A DNA stretch of 48,653 bases from positions 1-48,653 of the forward strand of contig JAEOTB010000027.1 of assembly GCA_016840065.1 (NCBI GenBank), read 5' to 3'. Under the pieces are notes generated by a model. The model was given only the letters and a program-made list of their open reading frames with translations, made no database searches and was not told where the DNA came from. This DNA is from Candidatus Hermodarchaeota archaeon. Lineage in GTDB: Archaea > Asgardarchaeota > Hermodarchaeia > Hermodarchaeales > Hermodarchaeaceae. The position numbers were made by a program, and so were the translations under genes. Of this stretch, positions 9,147-19,100 are shown piece by piece (positions within the stretch are counted from its first letter, which is position 1; every line of letters begins with the position of its first letter).

Positions 9147-10097
9147 ATGGAACGCGCACTTATAACTGGAATCTCAGGCTTTGTGGGATCTCATCTTGCA
9201 GACTTCTTGTTGAAAAAGAACGTTGAGGTTTATGGAACAATTCGTTGGCGAAGCCAATTACAAAACATCCTCCACATTAAGGATAAGGTGATTCTCGTTG
9301 AAGGGGATATACGGGACTCCTTTTCAATGATAAAACTGTTGAAAGATATCAACCCGGATTACATTTTCCATCTAGCGGCACAGAGTTTTGTCCCAACATC
9401 ATGGAAGGCCCCCCAGGAAACACTAGAAACGAATATCGTCGGAACAGTAAATGTATTGGAAGCAATTCGAGTGACCGAATGCCAAGCGCGCATTCAAATT
9501 TGTGGATCTAGCGAGGAGTATGGACTAGTTCATCCAAACGAGGTGCCTATTAAAGAATCAAATCCTTTACGACCGATGAGCCCCTATGGTGTTAGTAAGG
9601 TAGCGTCTGACCTATTGGGATTTCAATATCATAGGAGCTACGGTCTAAAAATAGTGCGAACGCGAGCCTTTAACCACACAGGCCCTCGCAGAGGTGAACC
9701 CTTTGTTGTTTCAAATTTTGCTAAACAAGTTGCTGATATCGAAAAGGGACTACGACCACCAGTAATTCATGTAGGGAACCTAGAATCGAAGCGGGATTTC
9801 ACCGATGTCAGGGATATGGTCGAAGCATATTGGCTAAGTCTACAAAAAGGAGAATTTGGAGAGGTCTATAACATTTGTTCTGAGAAAACATGGAAAATCA
9901 AATGGGTATTGGATTTCCTACTAAGCAAAGCCAAGAAACCTATTGAGGTCAAAACTGACCCTGCTAGATTGCGTCCCTCAGATGTCGAGATACTACAAGG
10001 AGATTGCTCGAAGTTTCGAGAGCAGACGGGATGGACATACCGAATACCTTTTGAGCAAACTGTAGAGGACACGCTTGACTATTGGAGGAATATCTAA
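9147..10097 (+). CDS. NAD(P)-dependent SDR, GDP-mannose 4,6-dehydratase / GDP-4-keto-6-deoxymannose reductase-like
   Basis: An extended-SDR enzyme of 316 residues. It has the NAD(P) loop TGISGFVGSHL at residues 7-17, the acidic DIRD segment and HLAAQSFVPTSW. The catalytic Ser/Glu region is GSSEEYG, and the Tyr/Lys pair lies in SPYGVSK. The motif RAFNHTGPRRG is typical of the GMD/Rmd branch, as is RDFTDVRDMVEAYW. Glu after the catalytic Ser in SSEEYG fits the dehydratase/reductase group that makes deoxy sugars. ATG 9147 is chosen because GAGAGG ends six bases upstream and it puts the glycine loop at the N-terminus. Dehydratase versus reductase cannot be settled from sequence alone; no second member of such a pair lies next to it. 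Confidence 0.85.
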   Translation: MERALITGISGFVGSHLADFLLKKNVEVYGTIRWRSQLQNILHIKDKVILVEGDIRDSFSMIKLLKDINPDYIFHLAAQSFVPTSWKAPQETLETNIVGTVNVLEAIRVTECQARIQICGSSEEYGLVHPNEVPIKESNPLRPMSPYGVSKVASDLLGFQYHRSYGLKIVRTRAFNHTGPRRGEPFVVSNFAKQVADIEKGLRPPVIHVGNLESKRDFTDVRDMVEAYWLSLQKGEFGEVYNICSEKTWKIKWVLDFLLSKAKKPIEVKTDPARLRPSDVEILQGDCSKFREQTGWTYRIPFEQTVEDTLDYWRNI

Positions 10098-10167
10098 ACT
10101 AGGAGTAGTAAATGACCCTTAGAAGAATCTCTCATAGTAGAATTACCTTTGCTGCGGCACACACCGC

Positions 10168-10316
10168 TTAAGCACTAGTCCACTGGGTGTACCAACCCAA
10201 TTCACTGATTCGACCGATGTCATGGAGCATTAGCTTGGTATCACGCGCCCAGCCACATTCTCGGTCAACATCAACTGTACCTTGTGGGTTTAATAACAAC
10301 GACTTGCGCTGGTTAG
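10168..10316 (-). pseudogene. Relic of the C-terminus of an NDP-sugar epimerase
   Basis: On the minus strand a 49-codon open stretch ends in TAA at 10168. It includes GWARDTKLMLHDIGRISELGW followed by a short tail, with the key spacing GW...D(I)xRIxxLGW. This resembles the C-terminal part of archaeal UDP-glucose 4-epimerase / dTDP-glucose dehydratase-like SDRs, which often end with a DISKIKxLGWxPKxTSxEA pattern. A stop codon lies directly upstream in frame and the rest of the gene is absent, so I read it as a decayed fragment. It lies in an otherwise empty stretch of about 380 bases (10098-10480) between a plus-strand epimerase and a GT2 gene. The match is short, so chance cannot be excluded. 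Confidence 0.4.
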
Positions 10317-10480
10317 CCTACTTGAGTCTCATTGTTTTAATAGGTGTGATGTAGATTATTGCACCAACTACATTGTTTAAATCACGATACTTTGGTAAAG
10401 TTTGGTTTAACCAGCAAGATTGAAAATAGTACAATATTAACTGCCTTATCTGAACTTATTTCCAAGCAGGTTCACCGAAT

Positions 10481-11335
10481 ATGTCTGATAAGAATCGATT
10501 CGTTGTGGTTTTACCAGCGCGCAATGAAGAAAGCTTCATTGAAGGAGCAATCAGGTCGGTTGAGGAGCAAACGTTACAACCAGCTGTATTGCTTGTTGTG
10601 GACGATGGATCCACGGATTCTACAGCCGAAATTGTTCGGAGGTATTCTTGGGTTAAACTTCTCACGGAAACGGATAGAGGTTTTCGTTATCGAGGGGCAG
10701 GTGTTGCAGTAGCAGTTAATCGAGGTGTGCAAGAAGTCACACGACTATTTCCTGACTGGGCATTTCTATGTAAACTTGATGCAGACATCATCCTCCCACC
10801 CGACTACTTTGAGAAGCTAATCAATCACTTAAACGCGCGAGAGAATCGACGTCTCGGAATAGTTTCGGGTGTCGTTAAAGGCGAAACTACCAACTTGGAA
10901 CACCCTCGAGGTGCCGCACGAATATACAGGCGTCAATGCTGGGAGGATATTGGAGGAAGACTACAGGAGATTCATGGGTGGGATACTTATACTGACCTTC
11001 GTGCCCGTCAATTCGGTTGGGTTACTCGTGGAATCCAAGAAATCGAAGTTATCCAGCGTCGACCCACAGCAGGACGCGAACAGAGGCTTTCCGTTGCATT
11101 CCAAGTAGGGAGGATGATGTATTTGCTAGGATATCATCCACTTGTAGCATTCGCTCGCGGAGTCAAACTTCTCACAAAAAATCCCATTGCATCAGTGGTA
11201 CTAATTCTGAGCAATGTGTTAGCACATTTCAACAGAAGGATTCGCATACTACCTGAGGATTATTACCGCTACGTTGAATATGAACAGAAAGCAAGAATTA
11301 GACGAGTAGCTTCACGGTTACTGGGTGGAAAATAG
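10481..11335 (+). CDS. GT2-family glycosyltransferase
   Basis: A 284-residue GT-A enzyme. It opens with FVVVLPARNEESFI, followed by VVDDGSTDSTAEIV and the metal-binding KLDADIILPPDYF (a DxD variant, DAD). A mid-protein segment GGRLQEIHGWDTYTDLRAR places an acidic pair where GT2 enzymes keep the catalytic base. The C-terminal third has a short hydrophobic stretch but no clear multi-span membrane region. The ATG has only a weak GCAGG site about ten bases upstream. It precedes the TPR-CHAT gene by 135 bases and is probably separately transcribed. The polyprenol-phosphate sugar synthase branch of GT2 is possible but not shown. Confidence 0.85.
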   Translation: MSDKNRFVVVLPARNEESFIEGAIRSVEEQTLQPAVLLVVDDGSTDSTAEIVRRYSWVKLLTETDRGFRYRGAGVAVAVNRGVQEVTRLFPDWAFLCKLDADIILPPDYFEKLINHLNARENRRLGIVSGVVKGETTNLEHPRGAARIYRRQCWEDIGGRLQEIHGWDTYTDLRARQFGWVTRGIQEIEVIQRRPTAGREQRLSVAFQVGRMMYLLGYHPLVAFARGVKLLTKNPIASVVLILSNVLAHFNRRIRILPEDYYRYVEYEQKARIRRVASRLLGGK

Positions 11336-11470
11336 CTTTACAGCGTGAATCCGCTGGATGTTTGCTGAAACAGAGGTGACAAAGTATAGCCAATACCAAA
11401 AGCACACGAATCTTTAAACGATTAACGTCTTGTATTTCATTAACCGTAATTATATGAGGGAAAGAAAGGC

Positions 11471-14400
11471 GTGCCGGATAAATCTGAAGCGGACGGTTTA
11501 TTTTCAGCTGGGCGTAAACTCTACATCGAGAAGGAATTCACCAAAGCTTTAGAAGCGTTGAAGTCGGCACAACAACTGTATACTCAGATTGGCGAACAGC
11601 AGGATGCAGGTGTCGCAAGCGGTCATGTTGGACTCGTATTAGAAGCATTAGGGAAACACCGAGAGGCACTCGTCAGCTATTCTCAAGCCGTTCAACTCCT
11701 CCGTGATTCTCAGGAATTCACTGAGTTAAAACATGCTTTGTTTAGGTTGGGCGTTTTACTGGAGAAGCTTGATTATCCAAAAGAGGCAGTGAAAGCTTTT
11801 GATCAAGCAGCGGATATTCATGAAAGACTCGGGGAAATTAAAGAACAGCAAGAATTACTTCTCCGAGCAGGAGTTATACTAGAAAGACTAGGACAGCTAG
11901 AAGCCAGTCACTCTCATTTCGCAAAGGTTGTCGAAATCTCAAGAACGCTTCCTGATTCTAGTTTGTATATAGATGCTCTAAGTTCTTATGCACGCATTCT
12001 CTTGCAACTGGAAGATTTCCAAGAGGCAGAAATAATTTTCCAAAAATTAATCCAACTTTGTAATAGAGCTGGAGAACATACCATACAAGCTCATGCACTG
12101 CTTGGGTTAGCAAGTACCTATGTCAGTAGAAAACAACTAGACCGAGCAGAAGACCTCATTCAACAATCGGAAGAGCGATTCTTTGCCTCCAAAGATGAAA
12201 CAGGAATACCTTATATTGCGTTTCATCGAGCACGTATCAATATACACCGAGGGCAATTAGCCGACGCGTTAGCACAAGCAGAACAGGCCCTCAAAGCCTT
12301 CCAAGATTGTGATGACCCAGTGGGACGTGTCCAGTGCCATTTGATACTAGGTCAGATAAACGAGAAGTTAGAGCAGTGGAAACAAGCATTAAGTCATTAC
12401 GATTTAGCTATTGAAACATTGGAAATGCTAGGCAATCAGACCCGTTCACTACAAACTCGGATAACCAAAGGGAAATTACTGCTCCAAATAGGCAGAGAGC
12501 GGCTAGCAGAGAGGGAGTTCAGTTATGTTATCAAGCACCATAGAGAGAGCCAAAGTCTTGATCGAGAAGCACGAGTTTATCTTGAAGTTGCAGAAAAAAT
12601 GATAGAACTCGGAAAGTACGACAGGGCAAGAGAACAATCAAAGAGCGCCATACAAAGACTACAAAAAACTGAGGATGAAGAAAGGGAGATACTAGCATAT
12701 CGTATTCTGCTCAAGTCATCACAAAGCAGCGGTTCTCTTGAAGAAGATCTTCCTATTCTAAAGGAAGGTCTCGAGAAAGCTAAAGCACATGGGAAAACAG
12801 GTGTGGTCTCGTCCTTAACCGCCAGCTTGTCGTTATTATCAATCGATTTAGAGGCACCACAAGATAAAGAGATTGCTACGCTAGAAGAAGCGCTTCAGGA
12901 TAAGCTTCTACCGAAAACACAACGTGTAGAGATAGCTGAATGCCTTGGGGTAGTTCTTTCTAAACTAGAACGTTTTGCAGAGGCAGTGCAATATCTGTCC
13001 CAAGCAATCAGTGGATATGATATTCAACCAAGCTATGAAAAAGCCAAAACCTACTATCTGTTAAGCCAAGCATACCAACACCTAAACCAACCACAGCAAA
13101 GAAGAGATGTTCTAGAAAAAGCCCTAGCTAGCCTTCCTCGTAGCACTGATGATTTATTACGAGCAAGAATCCTTCATCAACTTGCATCCCTGATGGCAGA
13201 AGAAGATACAGAGACGGCTTGTAAGAATTATTTACTCGCTGCAAAACTATTCGAAGCTCAGGATATTCCTGATGAATTATTCGATGCATTATTGGGAGGC
13301 GCCACATTACTTGTTAAGCTGAAGAAGACCAAACTTGCTTTACAGCTGGTAGAACAGTCGCTTGTTCTTGCAGATGAACTATCAATAATGATTAGAGATA
13401 ACGGCCAGCAACTCCAAGAAGGCATTCACATTCGCCAAGCAGCGGAAGTAGCACTTTATACCGCAACGGTACACTTTGAGAAACACACATCAAAAGCGCT
13501 TCTTGAGAGGATGTATTACTGGTCATCACGCCGAAAAACTGCCATTCTTATACCCTTCTTACCAGAGAAGCTAGGCTACAAGGGTTGTAAGGATCTTCCT
13601 ATTTTGGTACAGGAAAAGGCACGCTTGAAAGAACAAGCAAGAGACCTCCATCTGAAAATAATACAACAGGAAACAGGAGAATCAACTCAGCAAGACGGTG
13701 AGAACCGCCAACAGCTCGACAATCTTCTAGCCCAAATCGATGCTATCCGTGGTATGATTACAGAATCCTGTATCGATCCAGGAAAGACCCTACCTCCAAA
13801 GGAATACAATATCCTATCCAAAGTATTAGCAATGATGCCGAAGGACCGAAAATGGGTTCTAATCAACTACGACATCCTACGAAGTAAAAACAAGATAATC
13901 GTAACTTGGATTGACCATAGAGGGTACTACGGATCTTCCCTTCTCCCGCTAACTAAGAGCTTAACATCAGTTGTATCACACCTTCGGACTGTCCGAGATA
14001 CAACCGATTTACCTCCTCAAACACAATTACAGAAGATTGGAACTCGATTATACCGTTTCTTAATACCCACTAATCTAGCAAAGGAATTGAGAAGCGAGGG
14101 TTACGACTATATACAATTAGTGACAGATGACTTTCTTCACCATCTCCCCTTCGAAGTAATCTTCGATGGAATGCAATTCTGGGGTTTGAAATACGCAGTT
14201 AGCTGGACACCAGATATGGCATTCCTTGAGAATTCAATGAGAGCACGCGCTACAATTACAGCACCCTCAACTGTAGTTCTGGGCGTTAAAACTGGCGACG
14301 AAAAACAGAGAAGTGGGAAACATGTCGCCGAAGAGATAACCAAGACATTTCTTGCCGCCGTACCAATCTCCCATGAACATGTTGGCGAGCCCGTCGTGCT

Positions 14401-14875
14401 CTTTGGTCGTGATTTCACTCGGGAATTATTAATCGAATCTTGTAACAAGTCTTGTAAGCTTCTATTCCTCTCAACGCCTACAGTAATTCATTGCCGAAAA
14501 GGCGAAATAGCGCTCAGACAACCAGATAGTATCCGAGCAATCGAGTTAGGAATCACTACAAAAATAGATGGGGAACCAGCTCTTGTACTTGACTACTGTA
14601 TCCAATCAGAACCCAGGGAGGACGGTTTAAGCCTTGCAGCCTTTCTCCGCTGCCTAAAGGCAGCGGGTGCTACAGCAATAATCTTCACTAGGTGGCCACC
14701 TAAACAAAATACTCGGGCTTTCTTCGCTTCCACCATTGCAACGCAGCTCTACGATGGTAAACCCCTAGCTGTGGCGCTCCAACAAGCAAGACTGATGATG
14801 TCCACGAAGTATACGACTTCAAGCAGCTGGCTAGCATACTCCCTCTGTGGTAACCCCTATCCTACACTCTTCTAG
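11471..14875 (+). CDS. TPR-repeat protein with C-terminal CHAT (caspase/separase-like) domain
   Basis: A 1134-residue protein with GTG start. Residues 1 to about 640 are a long array of TPR/TPR-like helix pairs, for example GLVLEALGKHREALVSYSQA and LGQINEKLEQWKQALSHYD. A charged helical linker of about 120 residues follows, then a CHAT domain from roughly 790 to the end. CHAT landmarks are LVTDDFLHHLPFEVIFDG, YAVSWTPDMAFL, the cysteine segment ALVLDYCIQSE, AAGATAIIFTRWP, and SWLAYSLCGNPYPTLF. CHAT proteases use a His-Cys dyad. The cysteine is retained, but the segment that normally reads H-x-x-x-H-G appears as LLFLSTPT, so the catalytic His seems replaced. A His lies three residues further on (VIHC). 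The product may be a scaffold or regulator rather than a protease. It is followed by dUTPase and THEP1 genes; no partner gene such as gasdermin or CRISPR is seen. Confidence 0.85.
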   Translation: MPDKSEADGLFSAGRKLYIEKEFTKALEALKSAQQLYTQIGEQQDAGVASGHVGLVLEALGKHREALVSYSQAVQLLRDSQEFTELKHALFRLGVLLEKLDYPKEAVKAFDQAADIHERLGEIKEQQELLLRAGVILERLGQLEASHSHFAKVVEISRTLPDSSLYIDALSSYARILLQLEDFQEAEIIFQKLIQLCNRAGEHTIQAHALLGLASTYVSRKQLDRAEDLIQQSEERFFASKDETGIPYIAFHRARINIHRGQLADALAQAEQALKAFQDCDDPVGRVQCHLILGQINEKLEQWKQALSHYDLAIETLEMLGNQTRSLQTRITKGKLLLQIGRERLAEREFSYVIKHHRESQSLDREARVYLEVAEKMIELGKYDRAREQSKSAIQRLQKTEDEEREILAYRILLKSSQSSGSLEEDLPILKEGLEKAKAHGKTGVVSSLTASLSLLSIDLEAPQDKEIATLEEALQDKLLPKTQRVEIAECLGVVLSKLERFAEAVQYLSQAISGYDIQPSYEKAKTYYLLSQAYQHLNQPQQRRDVLEKALASLPRSTDDLLRARILHQLASLMAEEDTETACKNYLLAAKLFEAQDIPDELFDALLGGATLLVKLKKTKLALQLVEQSLVLADELSIMIRDNGQQLQEGIHIRQAAEVALYTATVHFEKHTSKALLERMYYWSSRRKTAILIPFLPEKLGYKGCKDLPILVQEKARLKEQARDLHLKIIQQETGESTQQDGENRQQLDNLLAQIDAIRGMITESCIDPGKTLPPKEYNILSKVLAMMPKDRKWVLINYDILRSKNKIIVTWIDHRGYYGSSLLPLTKSLTSVVSHLRTVRDTTDLPPQTQLQKIGTRLYRFLIPTNLAKELRSEGYDYIQLVTDDFLHHLPFEVIFDGMQFWGLKYAVSWTPDMAFLENSMRARATITAPSTVVLGVKTGDEKQRSGKHVAEEITKTFLAAVPISHEHVGEPVVLFGRDFTRELLIESCNKSCKLLFLSTPTVIHCRKGEIALRQPDSIRAIELGITTKIDGEPALVLDYCIQSEPREDGLSLAAFLRCLKAAGATAIIFTRWPPKQNTRAFFASTIATQLYDGKPLAVALQQARLMMSTKYTTSSSWLAYSLCGNPYPTLF

Positions 14876-14994
14876 AATTGTACCCAGTTAGATACGCGAT
14901 TAGCTAGGAGTAGGTTCCTTGTATCCCTAATTCGCAGCGAGTTTATGCAGACACTTTTAATGTTGGTTAGGTGCCATTAAAACGAGTGGTTTAC

Positions 14995-15495
14995 ATGGCT
15001 GTCTTTGATCGTCAAACTATTCTAGAACTCATCACTCAGCGAGAACTAGTCACGGGTTTAATAGATACGAAAACTCAAGTTTCTCCTAACGGCGTTGAAC
15101 TTACATTACACAAGGTGTATCGCTTTAAGGAGGCTGGTGTGGTCGACTTCTCAAATGAACAACGCCGAATCCCTGAATACGAAGAAATCCCATCAAGGGA
15201 TGGCCGCTATGTTCTTACTCCAGGTAATTATCTAATCACCTATAATGAGATTGTACGCATACCTGAGGATGTAATTGCCATAGGGCGACCCCGATCCTCA
15301 TTGTTAAGATCTGGAGTGACGGTTGAATCAGCTGTATGGGATGCGGGATATACAGGGCGTTCACGTGGATTATTACTGGTTTTCAATCCCAAGGGTTTTG
15401 TTGTGATGCAGAACGCTCGGCTACTACACTTGATATTCATGAAACTTGTACGAAAAACTGAATCATACAAAGGTGTGTATCAAGGAGAGACCTAG
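14995..15495 (+). CDS. dut: Archaeal dUTP diphosphatase (dCTP deaminase/dUTPase superfamily)
   Basis: A 166-residue protein resembling archaeal dUTPases of the DCD-DUT superfamily; it hydrolyses dUTP to dUMP and pyrophosphate as a homotrimer. The signature motifs are QVSPNGVELTL, YLITYNEIVRIPEDVIAI, GRPRSSLLRSG, ESAVWDAGYTGRS (nucleotide-binding beta hairpin), and the C-terminal SYKGVYQGE lid. ATG 14995 is preferred to a GTG at 14971 because GAGTGG lies six bases upstream and the upstream residues are unlike the family. It lies three bases before the THEP1 gene and is surely co-transcribed with it. A bifunctional deaminase/dUTPase is possible since the Glu before AVWDAGY is present, but the GYTGRS pattern favours dUTPase. 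Confidence 0.85.
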   Translation: MAVFDRQTILELITQRELVTGLIDTKTQVSPNGVELTLHKVYRFKEAGVVDFSNEQRRIPEYEEIPSRDGRYVLTPGNYLITYNEIVRIPEDVIAIGRPRSSLLRSGVTVESAVWDAGYTGRSRGLLLVFNPKGFVVMQNARLLHLIFMKLVRKTESYKGVYQGET

Positions 15496-15498
15496 CAG

Positions 15499-16065
15499 GT
15501 GCTGCGTAAGGTAAACGTGTTGGTTACAGGGCCACCAGGATGTGGCAAGAGCACATTAATCAACAACTTGGTTGAGAGGTTGCGGGTTTGCGGCTTCAAG
15601 GTCGGCGGGATAACCACACCTGATATTCGTTCAACTACTGGACAGCGTACCGGCTTTCACATCTGTGATATTGCTACAGGTGATAAGCAGACAATGGCGT
15701 CCATTGGCTTTCAAAGTGAAGTAAGCGTTGGACGTTATGGTGTCAATGTCGAGGCAATACGCACTCTAGGAGTGTTTGCTATTAACCGAGCTATTGGTCA
15801 AGCGGATATAGTCGTGATCGATGAAATCGGAAAGATGGAGTTAATAGTACCCGAATTCCAAAGATGCGTTATTGAAGCTTTAGACAGTACAAAACCTGTG
15901 TTGGGTACAATCGGGTTACACTTGAAATCAGATTTCATTACAGAAGTGAAGCAACACCCTAAAATGACGATTGTAAAACTCGATAGAACCCATCAGGCAG
16001 TAGTATTTCAACATACTTGTGAACTATTAGGCCTCACAAATAAAAGGACCCAAGGAAAAGGTTAA
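15499..16065 (+). CDS. THEP1-family nucleoside-triphosphatase
   Basis: A 188-residue P-loop NTPase of the THEP1 family, which hydrolyses ATP, GTP and other NTPs. It has Walker A GPPGCGKST near the N-terminus, the GGITTPDIR segment typical of this family, VGRYGVNVEA, and Walker B VVIDEIGKMEL with the characteristic IGKME extension. The start is GTG 15499 with GGAGAG nine bases upstream, within three bases of the dUTPase stop, so the two are translationally linked. Both act on nucleoside triphosphates, suggesting a nucleotide-pool role. In other archaea this family stands alone or near RNA-processing genes and its physiological role is unclear. Confidence 0.88.
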   Translation: MLRKVNVLVTGPPGCGKSTLINNLVERLRVCGFKVGGITTPDIRSTTGQRTGFHICDIATGDKQTMASIGFQSEVSVGRYGVNVEAIRTLGVFAINRAIGQADIVVIDEIGKMELIVPEFQRCVIEALDSTKPVLGTIGLHLKSDFITEVKQHPKMTIVKLDRTHQAVVFQHTCELLGLTNKRTQGKG

Positions 16066-16117
16066 GAAGAAAAATAACGATAGGAATAGGTACCACGGTA
16101 ACGAGGATATCTAATAC

Positions 16118-16131
16118 CTACATCAATGTAG
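16118..16131. repeat. Short perfect palindrome upstream of the LamG membrane protein
   Basis: CTACAT-CA-ATGTAG, six-base arms with a two-base centre, lies 43 bases before the ATG at 16175. It could be an operator; with arms this short chance is also plausible. Confidence 0.25.
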
Positions 16132-16174
16132 ACACCCTTGAGATGCCTGAGAAAATAATATGAGGAGAGGCAAT

Positions 16175-19100
16175 ATGGGTGAAAAAAACTTAAGAAATCA
16201 AGAGATGCAGCAGCCCATTCCCCATCTCCAAAAGAACCAGGTTAGTCTCGTTATTTTCGCAATTAGTGTTGCGATGCTTATAATCAATCTGTGGTTCTTT
16301 CAATCATTCTGGATTGGATTGCCTTTCTTTATTATCTATGCATTCTTTGCCTCAACAGCAGTTGCTAGACACTTGGGATTGAGTGAGAGGTTATTAGCTA
16401 TCCCCTTTGGGTTTCTATTATTGAATATGTTATTCCTCTCTGTCACTGCTGTAGCAATACGACTGTTTATCCCCTTAAGTAACGTGTTACTTACTATACT
16501 CGTGCATGTTCCTTTTCTATTCTTCATAAAGAAGGGAGATGATGACAAAACTGAGGAATCGATATCCGAAGAATCGTCGACAACCATCACTCCTCATACT
16601 AATCCTTCCTCACCGGGGAAATGGTCGATAAATCCCGTGATTCTTCTGGTATTTTCCTTATCTATTCTTGGGATGATTTTGGCGCTCTGGGTTTCAAGGA
16701 CCGGTGAAACCATTCCATCATTTCACGCAACACTCAATCCACTTTATTACATATTTTGTTTTACCGCGGCTGTCACGATGATGGGAGTGATTCTTTCAAG
16801 ACATAGCCTACAAATCAAGCTTGTCTTTCTCATTGTCTTTTCATTAGCTTCGCATATATTCAGATACATCATTTATGTTATAATGACTGGATCTGACATG
16901 TGGAGCTATCTTATCGGGTCATGGTGGATCTACAACGGGGGGGTGCTCCCCCCTCACTCAAGCCTTTACCATTATATTGCTAGTTCAGAGAATGGCTACC
17001 TAGGAATCTGGGGCTTTAACGTCTTCATCTCACGTGTTACCTCGGTAAACCTATATTTTGGATATCCATACATTGGGCTTTTACTCTCCTTTTTCGCGCC
17101 GCTAATATTATACCAGATTACAAAATCGCTTCTGACCAATGATACCTACGCGCTATTCGTTGCAACCCTATCCGCGTTCCTTTACTCAACATTCATGTGG
17201 CTATCTCTCTCCTCTGCCAACGGCCTAGGCGTCCTGGCAATGCTATTCTCCCTTCTTGTATGGATAACATACCTCAAAGATTCATCTGCCTCGATTTTCT
17301 TCCCAATATTGGTTACCATAGCAGGAATCATTGCCTATCCCCTTACTGGAATGTTCGTAGCATGCATCGCTTTGATATCCATTTCCTTAAGAGTGGGTCT
17401 ACGAAAAGGGGTTGTTGCCCTCGCCGCCGTTCTTGCTTTGATTCTCCCATCATTCCTTCTCGTTGGAGCGATTGTTCAGTTCCTTGCAAGTGGTATGCCT
17501 CCTCCTCTCAATACTCTCCCAATCACCACAATATTAGCCAATATCATCTTCCCGCATAATGATCTAAGCAATCTGTTAGACATACCCTATCTCGTAATAT
17601 ATCCTCTAATTGGAATAGGTATCGTTTTAGGACGAAAGGCAATCAACCGCAACGTCTACTACCTACTATTAACGGTATTCGCAATAGTATTGTTCAACGA
17701 GGCAGTAGGATGGTGGGCCCAAATACGTATTCTTCACCGGATTGGAGACACAGTGATTCCTTGGTTCTTTTTGATATTTGCTGGTATAGGTCTGCCAAGG
17801 TTTCATCGGTCTCTAAAAACAGTTACACCCACAGCTGTTAATATACGATTTATTCGGATACACCGTGTTGTCGAGTCACGGAAACTGCTCGCAATCGGTC
17901 TATGCTTGATGTTTGGAATATCTACAACAAATCATTTCATCCTCGCTCCAACTACTAACAAGTTTAATCCCTCAACAGATTTAGTAGACGCTGTACAGTT
18001 CATAATCCAGCAAGACCCATCTAGAAATACTCTCATCCTCGCTGATGCCTACTCGATTCTGCTGCTAGATGTCCTGTCTCAGGGCAGGTGGTATAATCTT
18101 CCCTATTTAAGGGCAAGCACACACGCACTCGAACTCGCACTCCCCATCTACACTAGCATCCTCAGATATCCTTCCACTTTATATTCTGGTGCCCAAGATG
18201 CGAAAATTACTCTAACCAATCATCTTATGACTTATTATAATTACACTACCAACCCAGATACGTTTTATTTTGTATTCGATCCTGTTTTGGCACCTTATAT
18301 GTATTCGAACATAGCATCAGACCTTACGGAAATAATATCAGTTTATCTCGGAGAACCCACAGTATTTGGAAATGTACACGTTTACAGGTCACACATTCCA
18401 ACACTACTCTGGAATACAACAGTCCATGACATTTCCGGAAACAACAACGACGGAGTTGCCTATGGACCCTTCCTTAATCAGGAATTTATTGGTAAATATA
18501 CAACATTTGATGGCATAGATGATTACATAGAAGCGCCCTTCCTGAACTTAACTACTGAGTTCACTGTTGAAGCCTGGGTTTATTTCATTGATGGCCAGCC
18601 CTTAGGAGATTATGGAGGGCTGTTTAGTATGATGTTAGATTTGAGAGTTCTTCTGATAAATGAAAGTGCCGCTGTCCAAATGCATATAGGATCTAATACT
18701 GAAACTCATCTTTCTAACACAATTGACCTAACCAATGCTTGGCACCACATCGTTGCATGCTATAATGGAACAGATGTTTGCATATACGTAGACCAGGCGT
18801 TAATCTATAGCCACGAACAGGTCGGAAACATAAACATATCCGCGAACAAGACGTATATTGGATGGGGAAGCCCATATTCTAGTTGGTATCATCTCCAAGG
18901 TTCATTAGACGAATTCCGAATCTATGACAGGGCTTTGAATAGTACCGAAGTGTCCCATTCATACCTACAAAGTGTTCCTATGAATAATACTGGGTTGATT
19001 CTATGGTACTCCTTTGATGATGAAGAGGAGAGGGGTTCCATCAATTCCGTAATACCCACTCCACCCACCATTGTTACAGAGGCAGATGCAGGTCAGCTCC

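Noticed and set aside
14971-15495. dCTP deaminase instead of dUTPase
   Set aside because: AVWDAGYTGRS and the PNGVELTL motif match archaeal dUTPases better; a bifunctional enzyme is not excluded.
11471-16065. Classifying the CHAT-dUTPase-THEP1 group as a defence system
   Set aside because: No nuclease, sensor or effector partner is present, and two of the three genes are common housekeeping enzymes; kept only as a low-interest finding.
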